64,000 nt of DNA from Bimuria novae-zelandiae CBS 107.79 (taxonomy: Eukaryota; Ascomycota; Dothideomycetes; Pleosporales; Didymosphaeriaceae), in the NCBI GenBank assembly GCA_010015655.1, contig ML976712.1:103446-167445 (forward strand). Direction: 5' to 3'. The position numbers and the translations under genes are program-made. Numbering within the stretch: position 1 is the first letter of the stretch; every line of letters starts with the position of its first letter. Below are positions 24,972-35,893 of the stretch, piece by piece. The notes under the pieces are model-generated. The model searched no databases, was not told the DNA's origin, and saw nothing but the letters and a program-made list of their open reading frames with translations.

Positions 24972-25642
24972 TTATCTCCTCCTTTCTAAAATTTATCCTT
25001 AAATTACGTATTTAGTTTTATCCTTCTTATATAAGCGTGACCCTGCTCTTATATCTATAAATATAATATTAGTTAATATACCTGCTAATTCTACTACCCG
25101 TAAACTCTATTTATATAATAAAATCTTTGAGGCTAACTTTATTACTAAGTATTTATATTTTAAGTATGAATTTAAAGGTTAGGAGTATTACGTTATACTA
25201 AAGTTAAATTTAAAGTATACTAAATATATTCGCCTTAGCTATTCGTGCGTTAACATATCTTAGGTATCTTTAGATAAGATATAAGAGGAGTATAAGAAGA
25301 AGATTAAAAAGAATAAAAATAATTAGTTATTATTATTTTTTTTATTAAAAAATAAAAAAATATTAGCGTAAGCTAAAGAGCGTGCGCGTACGAAGATATT
25401 ATACCTTATATTTAATTTAGCTACCAAGGAAGAGATAGTAAATGCTAAGATAGTTAATTATCTTACTATAAATATATTAGTTCGGTATTTGCCTGCTATA
25501 TAGGCAACTCTTAGTTTATTAAATAATTTTACTACTCTGCTTATTCTAAGTTTTAGATAAGTTACTTATAGTAGCGTTTAATTATTTGCTAATAGTTTCC
25601 TAGGTAATTTACTAGTTCTTATATATTTTTACTCTAAGGGTA
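24972..25642. other. AT-rich RIP-degraded sequence, unassigned
   Basis: About 670 bp with stops in all frames. The plus strand hints at a charged Lys/Glu-rich stretch near 25,280-25,330, as in retrotransposon gag proteins, but the family cannot be named. Confidence 0.4.
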
Positions 25643-27530
25643 ACGTACCTCACAAGCGAGTGTCCGATACAAGCGAGTGTCCGATACAAGCGAGTGTCCG
25701 AAAACGCCAAGACCCCACCAAAATCTATACTCTACACAATAGTACAGAACGCGCATATATATTTATAAGGAATTGTAGTAGGCTAATCTACTCAGAATCT
25801 ACTTCTACTTCTTCTTTACACGTGCGCGAATTATGCCCAGCTTTACCGCAGCGTCTACAGCGCTATTAAGTAAATTTACCTCTATTAGCGCGCACTATCT
25901 TCTTTACCTTCTTCTTATTACTACGCGCCTTAAAGTCCTTTAGAGTAGCTAGCCACTAGCCCTCTTTAGCTATAAGAACTCCTTCCTGCTATAGTCGCTT
26001 TCTTTTATATAATTTCCGTCGTGTGGTGGCCTTATTAGCAGTTTATAGCTTAGTAATCTACTTTTACGCTAACACTAGCTTATACGCTACTACTACTACG
26101 CCTTTTACTACCTTTTTAAAGGCCTTAACTATGCTTATTAGGGAACTATCTAGGTGCCTCTAAATCCTCTCCTTTACTAGCGTTAATTATGCCCTAAATT
26201 CTAGGGTGTTGCCAGGCGTCTGCGACTGCCATGTACTATCGTGTATAGTATAAGGCAAAGGCGTACGCAGACGAACGTTAAGCTTTAATATTACTATTTT
26301 TAGGTTAAGGGAAATAAGGCTAGCGCCTTAAAAGCCTCTCTTAATATTACTTTAAGTAATTATAGCCTTAAAAGCAGTAATAAAGCAAGGTAAGAACTTA
26401 ATTTTAGTAATATGCGTGATGTGGTTGCGCATTAGATCCTTGGCTTAGCGCCCATACGCCTTCTTCAGCGGCGAGAAACACCCCACATCTAGTGGCTGCA
26501 GGAGGTGCGACGAATGTGGAGATATACAGAGAGTAATAATCTTGTTATCTTTGCAGTATTGCTAGAATTTAAGCAAGTTATAGCTCTTGTGGCCGTTAAT
26601 AACAAGTAGCTAATAGCTACTAATAGTACGCCCTTTTATATGCGCGTTAAAGTGCTTTAGCTACTATAAACTAAGCTTATTTGTTATCTAGCCGTTCTTA
26701 GAGACTATAATAACCTAATTATAAGGTAGATCCTTCTCTTTATACCAGATAGAGAGGTGGTGCTTGCCTTGGAAGATAAGAAAGGGTGGAATCGCCCAGC
26801 CCATCGCATTAACGCCTTAGATAGCTAAAGTCTACTACTAATTGCCTTGCTATACGCTCTTTAGCCTACCTTATTACTTAAAGCCTGTAATAACTACTCC
26901 TATTAATATCATGCCTATTATAAAGCCAGTCTCGTTGAAATTATAGGTATCCTCGTCCAGGATACCATACTTGGCTTTGGTATTCTCTATAAGCCGGAAC
27001 CAGCCTTGCATAACCTCAGGATCCTTACAGAGAGCTCTCTTATAGTCGTACTTTTAATTAAACTTGACTTAGAGCTCTAGCTAGCGCTTTATAAAGTTTA
27101 TAGCCTAGTGCTAGCTAACAGGCTTGCGGCGCCGCTTAGCTAATAAAGAATTAGCTATATCTTTAATAGTAGCAAGCCAGGGAGGGAATCCTCGCGCGTC
27201 TAGGTCAAGTATATAGTAAATAATTACCTGCTCCTCTGTCGCTAGAAGATTCATGGAGTTAGGCGTATAATTAGGTTAAAAGGTTACTCTAGCGCGTCTT
27301 CGCCTTATTACTCTTTCTAAAGCGCTATAAATTACTATAGCGCGCGGAATTAAAAGTATCGCGTCTTATTTAATAGCCTAAAGCGTAAGCTGTAATTAAG
27401 CTTCTTTTAACTCTAGTAGCTAATTAGGTAGTTAAGACATCGCGTTATAATATAGGTGATAATACGTTTTGGTGGGGTCTTGGCGTTTTCGGACACTCGC
27501 TTGTATCGGACACTCGCTTGTGAAGTACGT
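25643..27530 (-). mobile_element. Fot1/pogo-type transposon relic A with C-terminal zinc knuckle
   Basis: 1,888 bp flanked by TA (25,641-25,642 and 27,531-27,532). The terminal inverted repeats run acgtac(c/t)tcacaagcgag... to ...aagaccccaccaaaa and contain direct copies of a 17-bp unit (cgagtgtccgatacaag). The left end has one more unit than the right. The minus-strand transposase is RIP-degraded but clear: PPWLATIKDIANSLL, the catalytic block YNFNETGFIIGM, then NAMGWAIPPFLIFQGKHH, HFNAHIKGRT, VINGHKSYN, and SPHSSHLLQPLDVGCFSPLKKAYG. The second catalytic Asp position reads Asn, as expected from G-to-A change. The C-terminus carries a CX2CX4HX4C zinc knuckle (CRRCGKAGHNSRTC) near 25,820-25,860. 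Confidence 0.88.
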
Positions 27531-27532
27531 TA

Positions 27533-27770
27533 ACCTTTTTATTTAATAAGGTATATTTATAGCTAATTTTTATATTATAGTATACGTTTAACTTCGAATT
27601 TATTCTCTTCTTCTATTTAGTAATAGAAGGTGGTTTTAACTAGTATTTCTAGGTCTACTAGTTCTAATTAGTCTATGTAAAATACTAGGTGTATTTTTAT
27701 ATCTTATAGTAGTTCTAATTAGTAGTTAACTAGTAATACTTATTTAGAAATAAAAAATAGTTTAACTTTA
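27533..27770. other. AT-rich unassigned spacer
   Basis: RIP-degraded sequence between the Fot1-type relic and the NLR-paralogue flank. Nothing recognisable. Confidence 0.4.
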
Positions 27771-27774
27771 ATAT

Positions 27775-28276
27775 AGTTGCTTGTAAAACCGGCTTCACCT
27801 TTTGTGCACAAAAAGATTCTTTAAGAGTCTTGCCATACTAGGGTACCCCTTGCAAAGTTCAGACCAATCATTTTCTACCAAGCCTCGACAATCCCGAGTT
27901 GGCTAGGCTACGGAGGTCGAGCGGTTTCGCACAGGCTTGGCACGAGCCTTTCCATACAACTCAATACATTACGCCTGACTAATCCATATCTTGTCCATTT
28001 CAGTCACACTTCCACCGGAGGCACCCAGCGTCTGCTTCCTCTGTCTCCCATTGAGCTAATTTCGTTGAAGGGGGTACGGAGTAGGGGTGGGTGATCAACC
28101 CCTCGAATGCGTTGCGACAGCTGTACACATTCCCTCATTAGACTTATAGCTTCCCCATCTCGTCCCTGGTCTTTCCACGTGAAGCCAAGATTGGCCATGC
28201 TAGTTAGCGTGCAGGGATGGTCCGCTCCTAGTTTCTCGTTGCCTTCGCCTAGAGCCGGCAAGAACGTCAAAATATG
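27775..28276 (-). pseudogene. 3' end and flank of a decayed NLR paralogue
   Basis: On the minus strand, 28,266-28,004 encodes a last TPR unit and C-terminus (KLGADHPCTLTSMANLGFTW, then QGRDGEAISLMREC) parallel to the end of the intact NLR at 41,520-41,763. Homology continues past the stop codon: 28,003-27,775 matches the reverse complement of 41,764-41,975, including the block ending gcttgtaaaaccggcttcacc (gcttgcaaaaccgccttcacc in the intact copy's complement). Differences include C-to-T changes. The 10 bp at its right edge (28,267-28,276) are duplicated at 31,496-31,505 by a MULE insertion. The fragment was therefore once contiguous with the pseudogene piece ending at 31,504. Confidence 0.85.
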
Positions 28277-31200
28277 CGGCAAATTTCAAACATGCCACTG
28301 CTTGGCGTAATAATTTCCCATCTACCACTGTTTCAGATACACTACCACACACGTGACGTCAGTTCGTAAAATATCCCACATGCCACTATTTCTATCCTAT
28401 ATGCCACAGCCCCTATCCTAAATGCCACTATTCTGTTAGTAGGCTTTGCGCTCCCCCAGTTGCTTTCGGACAGTAGACAAAAGTAGTTTTACACAAAAAG
28501 AGAGTCTGTATTATAATATTATAGTTATATAGTATTAGGTGGTAGGACTTCTTATTATTTGCGTTAGATTTAGCTACCTACTAAAACTAGAATAGCTTAT
28601 CACGCGTCTAACGCGATAAACAAGTTAACACGTTCTAACGCGAGGTTAATATAAAAAATATTAGTCTACTATAATAGCATCCTCCTAGAATTTGCCTAGT
28701 ACTCTATTTGTTAGACAGACATTCGCGTCGATTAATAAAGTAAAAGAGTTAGTTCTTTACGTTATAGTAACCTAGAGGCTTTTATTCAAAGTAGCCTCTA
28801 GCGATTAGACGAGATTCCACGCTATTTGCCGCTTAAGCGAGGAAACTAGATGTAAATTCTTCCTCTAGATCGCTTACATAAATCGATCTAATTAATTTGA
28901 GTTTTAGAAATTAGTCCCTTACACCTGCGATCTTAGCTCCTATTAGGATTAAAAAGTATTAAGATCTGCAAAGCTTATTGCCTACTAACAAGGAGATATA
29001 GTTAAGAGCAACTTTTAAACAAGGCTACGCCAGATCTAGGCTGCTAAAAGACTTTAGTACTTAAATTAGATATCGTACCTACAAGCGTGGTGCGCAAAGA
29101 AGAAGATCTAAAAGAATACTTTTATAGATAAGATAAAGTCCTTCTAGCTTATCCTTCCGTTCCTTCAGGCAATTACGGATAACGGGCTTGATACAGATAT
29201 GGATCTAAAGGACGAAGGAAACTATGCTACTTTAAGGGCAAACGCTGCTATCTTAACAAATAATAATAGATCCTTTAAATAGTGCTATGTGGCACCGAAG
29301 GCTTGTATTTATGCATTTTGGCAGTCTTAACAGTTTGTCTATATTAATAGTGCCTATATAAAGTTAGATAAGAACCTGGTTCTCCTTATTCTTACAACAC
29401 TTGACGCCAACGAGGAAATCCTACCATTAATATAGGGATTCGCTAGAAACGAGTCTAAAGAATTATGGCTTAGCTTTCTGCATGGCTTTAGAGAATACTT
29501 TCTAGGTAACCTCGATACTACTAAGAAAGAACGTAACAATTTTAAGCATCTTATAATTATTAGCGATTAAGCAAAAGGTCTAGTTCTAGCTATTAAAGAG
29601 GTTTTCCTAAAGGCTTTCTATTATTACTGTACCTAACATCTTGCGGAGAATGTTAGAAACAAATTTAGAAAAAAGGTTAAGAAGATATTTAGAGCTGCTT
29701 GTCTAGTTGAGTTAAAGGCTAAATTTAAAGCCTTTTTAGATTAGATCGAGTCGCTTTCTGTTCCTGCGCGTTACTATCTGGGTTAGATCGATATAAAGCA
29801 CTACGCAACATTATATGCACCACTAGTCGATTTCCTATAGTTTAGTTAAACATGTTCTAATATTTCTAAGTCGATAAATAACGCATGGACGGTAAGTGGA
29901 TCTGTTAGAAAGCCTATTATTCTGTTTAGACTAAGACTAAGCTATAGGAGGCTCGTAACTTACTAATTCTTTATTCACTCTATTATATATGGACATATAT
30001 GATGTCGAAATTCTACAAAAGACGTCATAACCCCTAGAAAGACAAGAAGTATACCAACTTTGCTATAGCATATTTCTAGAAAGAGCTTAAGGAGAGTAAC
30101 TAGTACCTTATAACTCCTTAAGAGCGCGAGAATATGGTAGCTCTAGTATACTAAGTAAATCTAGGAGACTAAAACACTTGTCTTGTTTAGCTTAAAGCTT
30201 AGAAATACTCTTATCTCGCTTTCTAGGATTATAAAATTCCCTATAGACATGCAATTACTATCTATTAGTTCTTTAATGCTAAACCTAAGAACTATATCGC
30301 TAAGTTCTACGAGATATCTAAGTATCGTAAGCAGTATAGGTACTCTCTATTACTAGTTTTACTAGACAATCTTAAACCTAATAGTATTATAAAGCCACCT
30401 CCTGACGCTCCCTTGCGAGGTCGCCTGGTCTAGAAGAGGATAAAGCGAAGGACGCGGGAGATAGAGGCCTGGAGACTTAGAAATCTAGCATTATCTAACG
30501 GTCGGAAGGAGCAACAGGATAAGGCTCGAAACTAGTATTAATTAGGCGCAATATATTTCTAACAGCACCTAGATACATTAGATTGTCCTAGTCAAATTAC
30601 ACCTATCTAGCGCCGTCCCGAACAGGCTATACCTAATTAATGGGTATCAACTCAACTTCCTAATAAAACCGTATTCAGCCTATCTTTAATTTCCTAACCG
30701 CTAGACTTAAGAGAGCACGGTACCTTATAGCAATAGATTAGAGCTATACAAGCGGACCTTAGAGAAATTAAGGCAATAAGAGAGCGTTACTAGACTTAGG
30801 GGATTAGCGCTGCTAGACAAGCAGTAAATAAGAATAAAAATAACGAATAAGGTTAACCTTATAAAGCACAGGCATCTACAACGAAAGCAGAACATTTAAC
30901 CTTATAGTCCCTGTCTCCTAAACCTCCAGTCCCCTAGCCAATTTTGGACCAGCAGCTATGGCTAAACAAGGATAAATAGCAAAGTAGCAGCGGCTCTTAA
31001 GGAAATCTAGCCGCTTTATAAGTTATTTATATTAATTCTACTGTTACGAACAATACCTTTACGTTTAGTATATCTAGCCCTATTCTAAATATCACTATTA
31101 ATGTCACATTAAGTCCACCAGGTAGAAACAAAAGGCCTGTGGCAAGTGGGGATAAAAAAGAGAGTAATATCTAAAGCGAAGAGCCTCTAGCCCTATTAAC

Positions 31201-31495
31201 GCGATTAAGAAAAAGAGCTCGAACAGGCTAATTATAAGACTATAGATAGAGATTTAGATCTATTATAATACAATCTTTGACCTTTCCCTTTATGTAAAAC
31301 TACTGCTGCCTTTGTCTACTGTCCAAAAGCGTCTGGGGGAGGCGCGAAGCCTACTAATAGAACAGTGGCATCTAGGATAGAAACAGTGGCATGTGGGATA
31401 TTTTACAAACTGACGTCACGTGTGTGGTAGTGTATCTGAAACAGTGGTAGATGGGAAATTATTACGCCAAGCAGTGGCATGTTTGAAATTTGCCG
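28277..31495 (+). mobile_element. Mutator-like element (MULE), RIP-degraded, with perfect 10-bp TSD
   Basis: 3,219 bp bounded by tcaaaatatg on both sides (28,267-28,276 and 31,496-31,505). The terminal inverted repeats are more than 80 bp long, starting cggcaaatttcaaacatgcc and extending through the cacacacgtgacgtcagtt block. A 9-11 bp target duplication and long TIRs are MULE hallmarks. The plus-strand transposase is full of TAG/TAA codons but keeps the MULE core at about 29,390-29,650: LTTLDANEEILPL, then ESKELWLSFLHGF, IISD followed by KGLVLAIKEVFLKAF, and C-x2-H-LAENVRNKF. The latter corresponds to the SD-x5-G-x4-A...H-C-x2-H region. The gene cannot be functional. The TIRs are far less mutated than the interior. 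Confidence 0.9.
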
Positions 31496-31503
31496 TCAAA
31501 ATA

Positions 31504-33007
31504 TGTCTAGATGTCTGAGGAGGCTGATTCCAAATTCTCTCTTTCCCAGTTATTTAAAACCGTGCGTGCATCAGACGTAAGTTGGTGATCCGGACCTATA
31601 ACACGTTCCCTTAGCCGCACACATTCTTTCATCATCGCGATGGCTTCCTCATTCCGATCCTGACCTTTCCATATAAATACAAGATCGTCCATACTGTCCA
31701 ATGTGTCTGGATGCGTTTCGCCTTGCACCCTCTTCCGAGTCTCCATCACTTGCTCTCCTAGTTCCTCCGCTTCCTTCCATCGTCCCTGTCTCCTATATAC
31801 CGACACCAGGTTGGCCATGCCGGTCAGTGTCTGGATGCTCAGTGCCAAGTACTACTTTCAAATTCTCCATCGCTCGCAACCCCAACTCTTCAGCCACCGT
31901 CTTTCAGTCTTGGTACCAATATACCAATGCTAGAATGCCAGTGCTAACTAGTATATCTGGATGGTCCGCGCCCAGCACCCTCTTACGAGTCTTCATCACT
32001 TGCTCTCCTAGCTCCTCCGCTTTCTTCCATCGTCCTTGTCTCCTATATGCCAACGCCAGGTTGGCCATGCTGGTTAGCTTATCCGAATGGTCGGCTCCGA
32101 GTTTCTTCTTGCGAGTCTCCATCACTTGCATCTCCAGCTCCTTAGCAGCGTCCCATCGACCTACGAGGTTGTATGCTAAGCCCGCCATTCCTATACTCTA
32201 CAGAGTGTCTTCGTGCTCTTGGCCTAATACTTTCCTCCTTGCTCTCATTGACTTTACAGCCAGCTTTTCAGCATTAGCTACGTTCCCTTTTCTCCATGCA
32301 TACCATGCTGCACGATAGAGCAGTGTAGCCCAATCCAGTACTAAGGGTTCCCTTTCTGGCTGCTGCCCCGCAGCCGACTTGGCGTGCGCAAAAAGTGCTT
32401 AACATGCTGCCCAATTCTCGTACTCTTCCATCGGAAACTCTGCGCATAGGTTGCGGATGAACTGCTGCTTCCACCGTTCGAGCTTGCTATTCGCTTTAAG
32501 CCACTTGCGCGTCGCTAGCTGCACCAGCGCGTGCATTTTAAAGGTTGTTCCGTCAGCGTTAACAGTGATGAAGGAGAAGTTTCGCAGTGTTACCACATCG
32601 TCTTCAAACTTATCCTCGCTCGCACTAGACTGCGATAAGTTGTCTTTACCATCGCTATCTAAGTCGTCCTCCTTATGCTCTTCCTAACTTGTCTGGGCGT
32701 CTCCTTGCCTGGTTCGATTCCGCAGCAAGGCCTCTGGGGTTCCTTGCCAGTCAAAGAAGCTCATAAGCAATAGCAAGTCGGCCGCTGATAGCCGCGTCTG
32801 CTAGATGTGCTCGAAAGAGATCTGCCAAGTGACGAGGATGGAGTCCTTCGCTTCCCGGTCTCGACGTAGCTGGCCTCCGTCGCGATCAAGAAGGCTTGTC
32901 CTCTTGCGCTTGCTCTTCTTAAACTCTTCGAGATACTGTTGACCTGAGCATCGAGGCACTCTTTGCGAGATGTATGCCGCTGCTTAAACAATGGCTAGCG
33001 GTATATA
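31504..33007 (-). pseudogene. Decayed NLR paralogue: end of NB-ARC region, linker and TPRs
   Basis: Minus strand, about 70-80% similar by eye to the intact NLR at 38,212-41,763. Recognisable blocks in order are AAAYISQRVPRCS (near 32,950), LLLLMSFFDWQG (32,750), DDVVTLRNFSFITVN (32,600), MHALVQLATRKWL, YENWAAC, and several TPR units (LGADHSDKLTSMANLALAYRRQ near 32,060). A C-terminus (WERENLESASSDI) ends at 31,504. In-frame TAG/TAA codons replace Gln or Trp at many points and the frame shifts at least once near 31,850-31,920. The right end breaks inside the LEY-M-PLAIV block, where a Fot1-type element inserted at a TA. The C-terminus differs from that of the intact gene, and a second, different C-terminal piece lies beyond the MULE, so this may be a composite of two paralogues. 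Confidence 0.9.
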
Positions 33008-35538
33008 CCGTGTCCGTGCGCGTGATGCGCCGGTTCGCGTGATGCGCCACCCTCATCAAATTACCTAAACTTCAACACGCGATAACTCCACCAACATAGC
33101 TCTAATTAATAACGCGCTTGTAAAGCTAGAATTACTAAAACCTAAAGAAAAATATTTTTATAAAAAGATTATTACTAAGTATAGTATTATATAATCTACG
33201 TTAATTTAAAAGTATTAGGGTCTAGTGCGCCTTGCATAGGTTAAGAATACTAATTAGTAAAAACTTACCCTATAGTAAGAGGAGGAGCTTATATAATATA
33301 TTAAAGGACTTATAAAGAAATACCTACCTTTTACTAGGGAGATAATACGGAATTTCGCCTTTATAATAATAAAGGAGCTAGTTAGTAAGAGCTAGGTTAC
33401 TCGCTTTATTAACTAATATAGTGCCTATCTTATCTCTTAATAGATAGTTAGCATAGACAGTAATTGCTATAAAGCTAATTTAAAAAATAAATATTACCTC
33501 TACTTTAACTTTCTATATAGCAAGATTAATTAATATAAGATAGATTCTTATTATATTTATAATATAGATAAAAAGGCTTCCTAATTAGAATTATTAGTAG
33601 ATTAAAGAGGATATTTAGTAAACGAATATAAGAGAATAAGGAGGTTAAAGTATTACTTCAAAATAATAATTACGTATAGATGTTAAGATCCCAAAGAGAT
33701 AGCTAATCCCTAAGGGGCTAAGGTTGGTTCTCGGGCAGGAGTACTGGCAGGACAGGAGAGGGTCGTAGTGATAGCTTGCGCTTGTCACTGGGGCGTTGGT
33801 ATCGAAGGTGTGTACAGCACAATCAAATCAACAAGGTTGCTTATTCAGATCCAAACGATAGATTGATAAACAGGTTGAACACAAGTAGAAGAGACTCCTT
33901 CTTGCGTTCCTATATACTTGTATTGCTCGACATGCTCGAAGCGAGCATGGCGAGCAAATGTCTTGGCTCCTGTACCTGCTCGACTTGCTCGGTTCGAGCG
34001 CGTCGAGCAGTCACGTGACCTCTCAGGTGCTATGCCCTCATTGGTCTCCTGTAGACCATAGGCGCCCTGGAGCCTAGCCAAGTGTCTGTAAGATCGGATC
34101 TTAACAATAGATTACGCTCTTAGTATATATCTACGCTAATAAATTAGCTTTACTACTAAGCCTTATCTATAAGACTACTAACAAGGGCATCTAATTAACT
34201 TAGGTAAAGAATATTAATGTAGGAGAATATAAAGTCTTTATTACTTTATTATCTTCTAGCTAGATAAATAATAATATTAGGCTTGCCTAGCTTAAACAGG
34301 TGTTTAATCGCTATATAAAAAAGAAGGCCTAATAATTATACTAACTCTTAGTCCTAAATAGCTATAGATCCTATATTACTATAGATTTTATTAACTATTA
34401 TAATTAAAATAGGATCCTCCTTACTATTTTACTACCTTATTTAACTTATACGCTTTAGCTACTTAATATTATAATATTTAAGCCTCTATTAATAGCCTAC
34501 TTAGTAGAGCTCTTAAAACACCTCTATAAAAGCTAGGCTTTAGCTTTTATTACTAAAGCTAACTTCTTCCCCCTATTCTAAAATATATAGAAGGCCTTTT
34601 TTAAGAAATTAACTATTCTTAGCTTATTTAAAGTAATAAGTATATTACTACTTAATCTTACTTCTATCCTTAATAGGCTCGTCTATAATTAGGACTTAGG
34701 TAATAGCTCCTTATTAGGACTTAGTAATTATAACTAAAGAAAGATAAATAGGCTAGTATAATTAGTAGTTAAGAATTAAGGTAGTTATAATACTAAGAAG
34801 CTACGCTAATTACTTTATTACTTATTTATTTAAAATAAGCTACTTAAGTATAAAATAGATAAAATTAAGTAAGTACTATTTACTAAGTAGAAGCGTAAAA
34901 AGAAGGGTAAAACTCTAGACCTCTAGTAGCGCTAGGAGTATTATAGTAAAGTAGTCTTCTAATTACCTAAAAAGGTAAGAGAGGTACGTACACGTTAATT
35001 TATTAAAAAGTAAAAGAAGAAGGAATAATAGCTTTAAAAAGTAAATAAAGTAAAGCTAAAAAAGGTAGCTAAGCTATATAAGGAAAAGATTTAGCAGGAA
35101 AAGCGTACTGCGCGGGAGGAGGCTAAGAAGGAGAAGGAGAAGGAGAGGGCTGAAAAGGCAGCTTAGCGCGCCGCCCAGAAGTCTGTCCGCGACGCTGAAA
35201 AAGCTCTACAACTACCCTAAAAGGGTAAAAGGAAGGCCTTACAGGCACCTCTACAGACTAGAAAGCGTTAGAAACGTGTTGTTAATGCTCTAGATACTGG
35301 GGAGGCCTTAGAGGGCGCATCTGCCGCCCTAGCGATCTCTACGCGCCGCGGCCGCAATGTCAAGCTTCTAGATAGATATTAATAGTGCAAATTAATTATA
35401 GCTATTAACTTTATACTCTACTAAAAAATCTTATAATAATATTAATTATGGGTGGCTTAATAGCCTTGTTTTTACATAAACTGTTTTTAATAAGGGTGGC
35501 GCATCACGCGAACCGGCGCATCACGCGCACGGACACGG
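33008..35538 (+). mobile_element. Fot1/pogo-type transposon relic B inserted in the NLR pseudogene
   Basis: 2,531 bp including a nested LTR, flanked by TA (33,006-33,007 and 35,539-35,540). The two 46-bp terminal inverted repeats (33,008-33,053 and 35,493-35,538) are identical. Each contains a direct repeat of cgcgtgatgcgcc. The plus-strand transposase is RIP-degraded: EEELI-x-YIKGLIKKYLPFTREIIRNFA (33,270-33,350), SWVTRFIN, then YIYNIDEK-type block as DKK (33,560). After the LTR come TYTL-stop-LLN, FKPLLIAYLVELLKHL and ANFFPLF (about 34,440-34,570). These are the CENP-B-type helix-turn-helix and DDE segments of Fot1/Pot2 transposases. The target TA lies in the pseudogene's LEY-M-PLAIV codons, so the flanking NLR pieces rejoin when the element is removed. 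Confidence 0.9.
33681..34106 (+). repeat. Solo LTR copy 3, little mutated, with 5-bp TSD
   Basis: 426 bp with 10-bp inverted termini (tgttaagatc ... gatcttaaca) and a perfect target duplication ataga (33,676-33,680 and 34,107-34,111). Unlike its host element, it retains normal GC and most CpA sites, so it escaped or postdates RIP. Same family as copies at 23,559, 24,563 and 54,566. In the centre the sequence is rearranged relative to the others, with repeated gctcgacatgctcgaagcgag-like palindromic blocks near 33,925-34,010. Confidence 0.88.
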
Positions 35539-35665
35539 TACTCAAGCGCTGCTGCGAGCTAGGCAACATCACTACTATCCCCTTACAATCCCAGCTTCTT
35601 CTCGAAGAGCGCCAGCGCATGCGCCTCGTCCATCGGTTCCACGGTAATGATGTCGCGCTGCTCAA
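35539..35665 (-). pseudogene. NLR paralogue fragment (NB-ARC ARC subdomain)
   Basis: Minus-strand sequence reading EQRDIITVEPMDEAHALALF, then EKKLG and GDSSDVA, up to LAAALEY. It matches intact NLR residues about 213-254, with stops replacing Gln and Glu. It joins the pseudogene piece ending at 33,007 across the Fot1-type insertion. Similarity to the NLR stops near 35,665, so the nucleotide-binding P-loop and N-terminal motif of this paralogue are missing. Confidence 0.85.
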
Positions 35666-35893
35666 CCGTCTCCCTCCAGTAAGCACAGGTACGAGGAAGA
35701 ACAAGTCCGATACGTTACAGTACAATATAGACATGTTGATTTTAGACTCTCTTCATCATATATACTTGTGTCTATTATACTAGAAGTCTCAGGTCATAGG
35801 GTGGCCAGTGTCAGGTGCGTAAAATGCCAAAATTATGATTCTCGAACGTTCCATCAGGGTTCCTACTTAAGGTTACCATCACTAAAACCCACA

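Noticed and set aside
31701..32318. 205-codon plus-strand frame
   Set aside because: Antisense translation of the NLR pseudogene's TPR repeats.
35448..35783. 111-codon plus-strand frame spanning the Fot1 end and NLR fragment
   Set aside because: It is composed of a transposon TIR and the antisense of an NB-ARC fragment.
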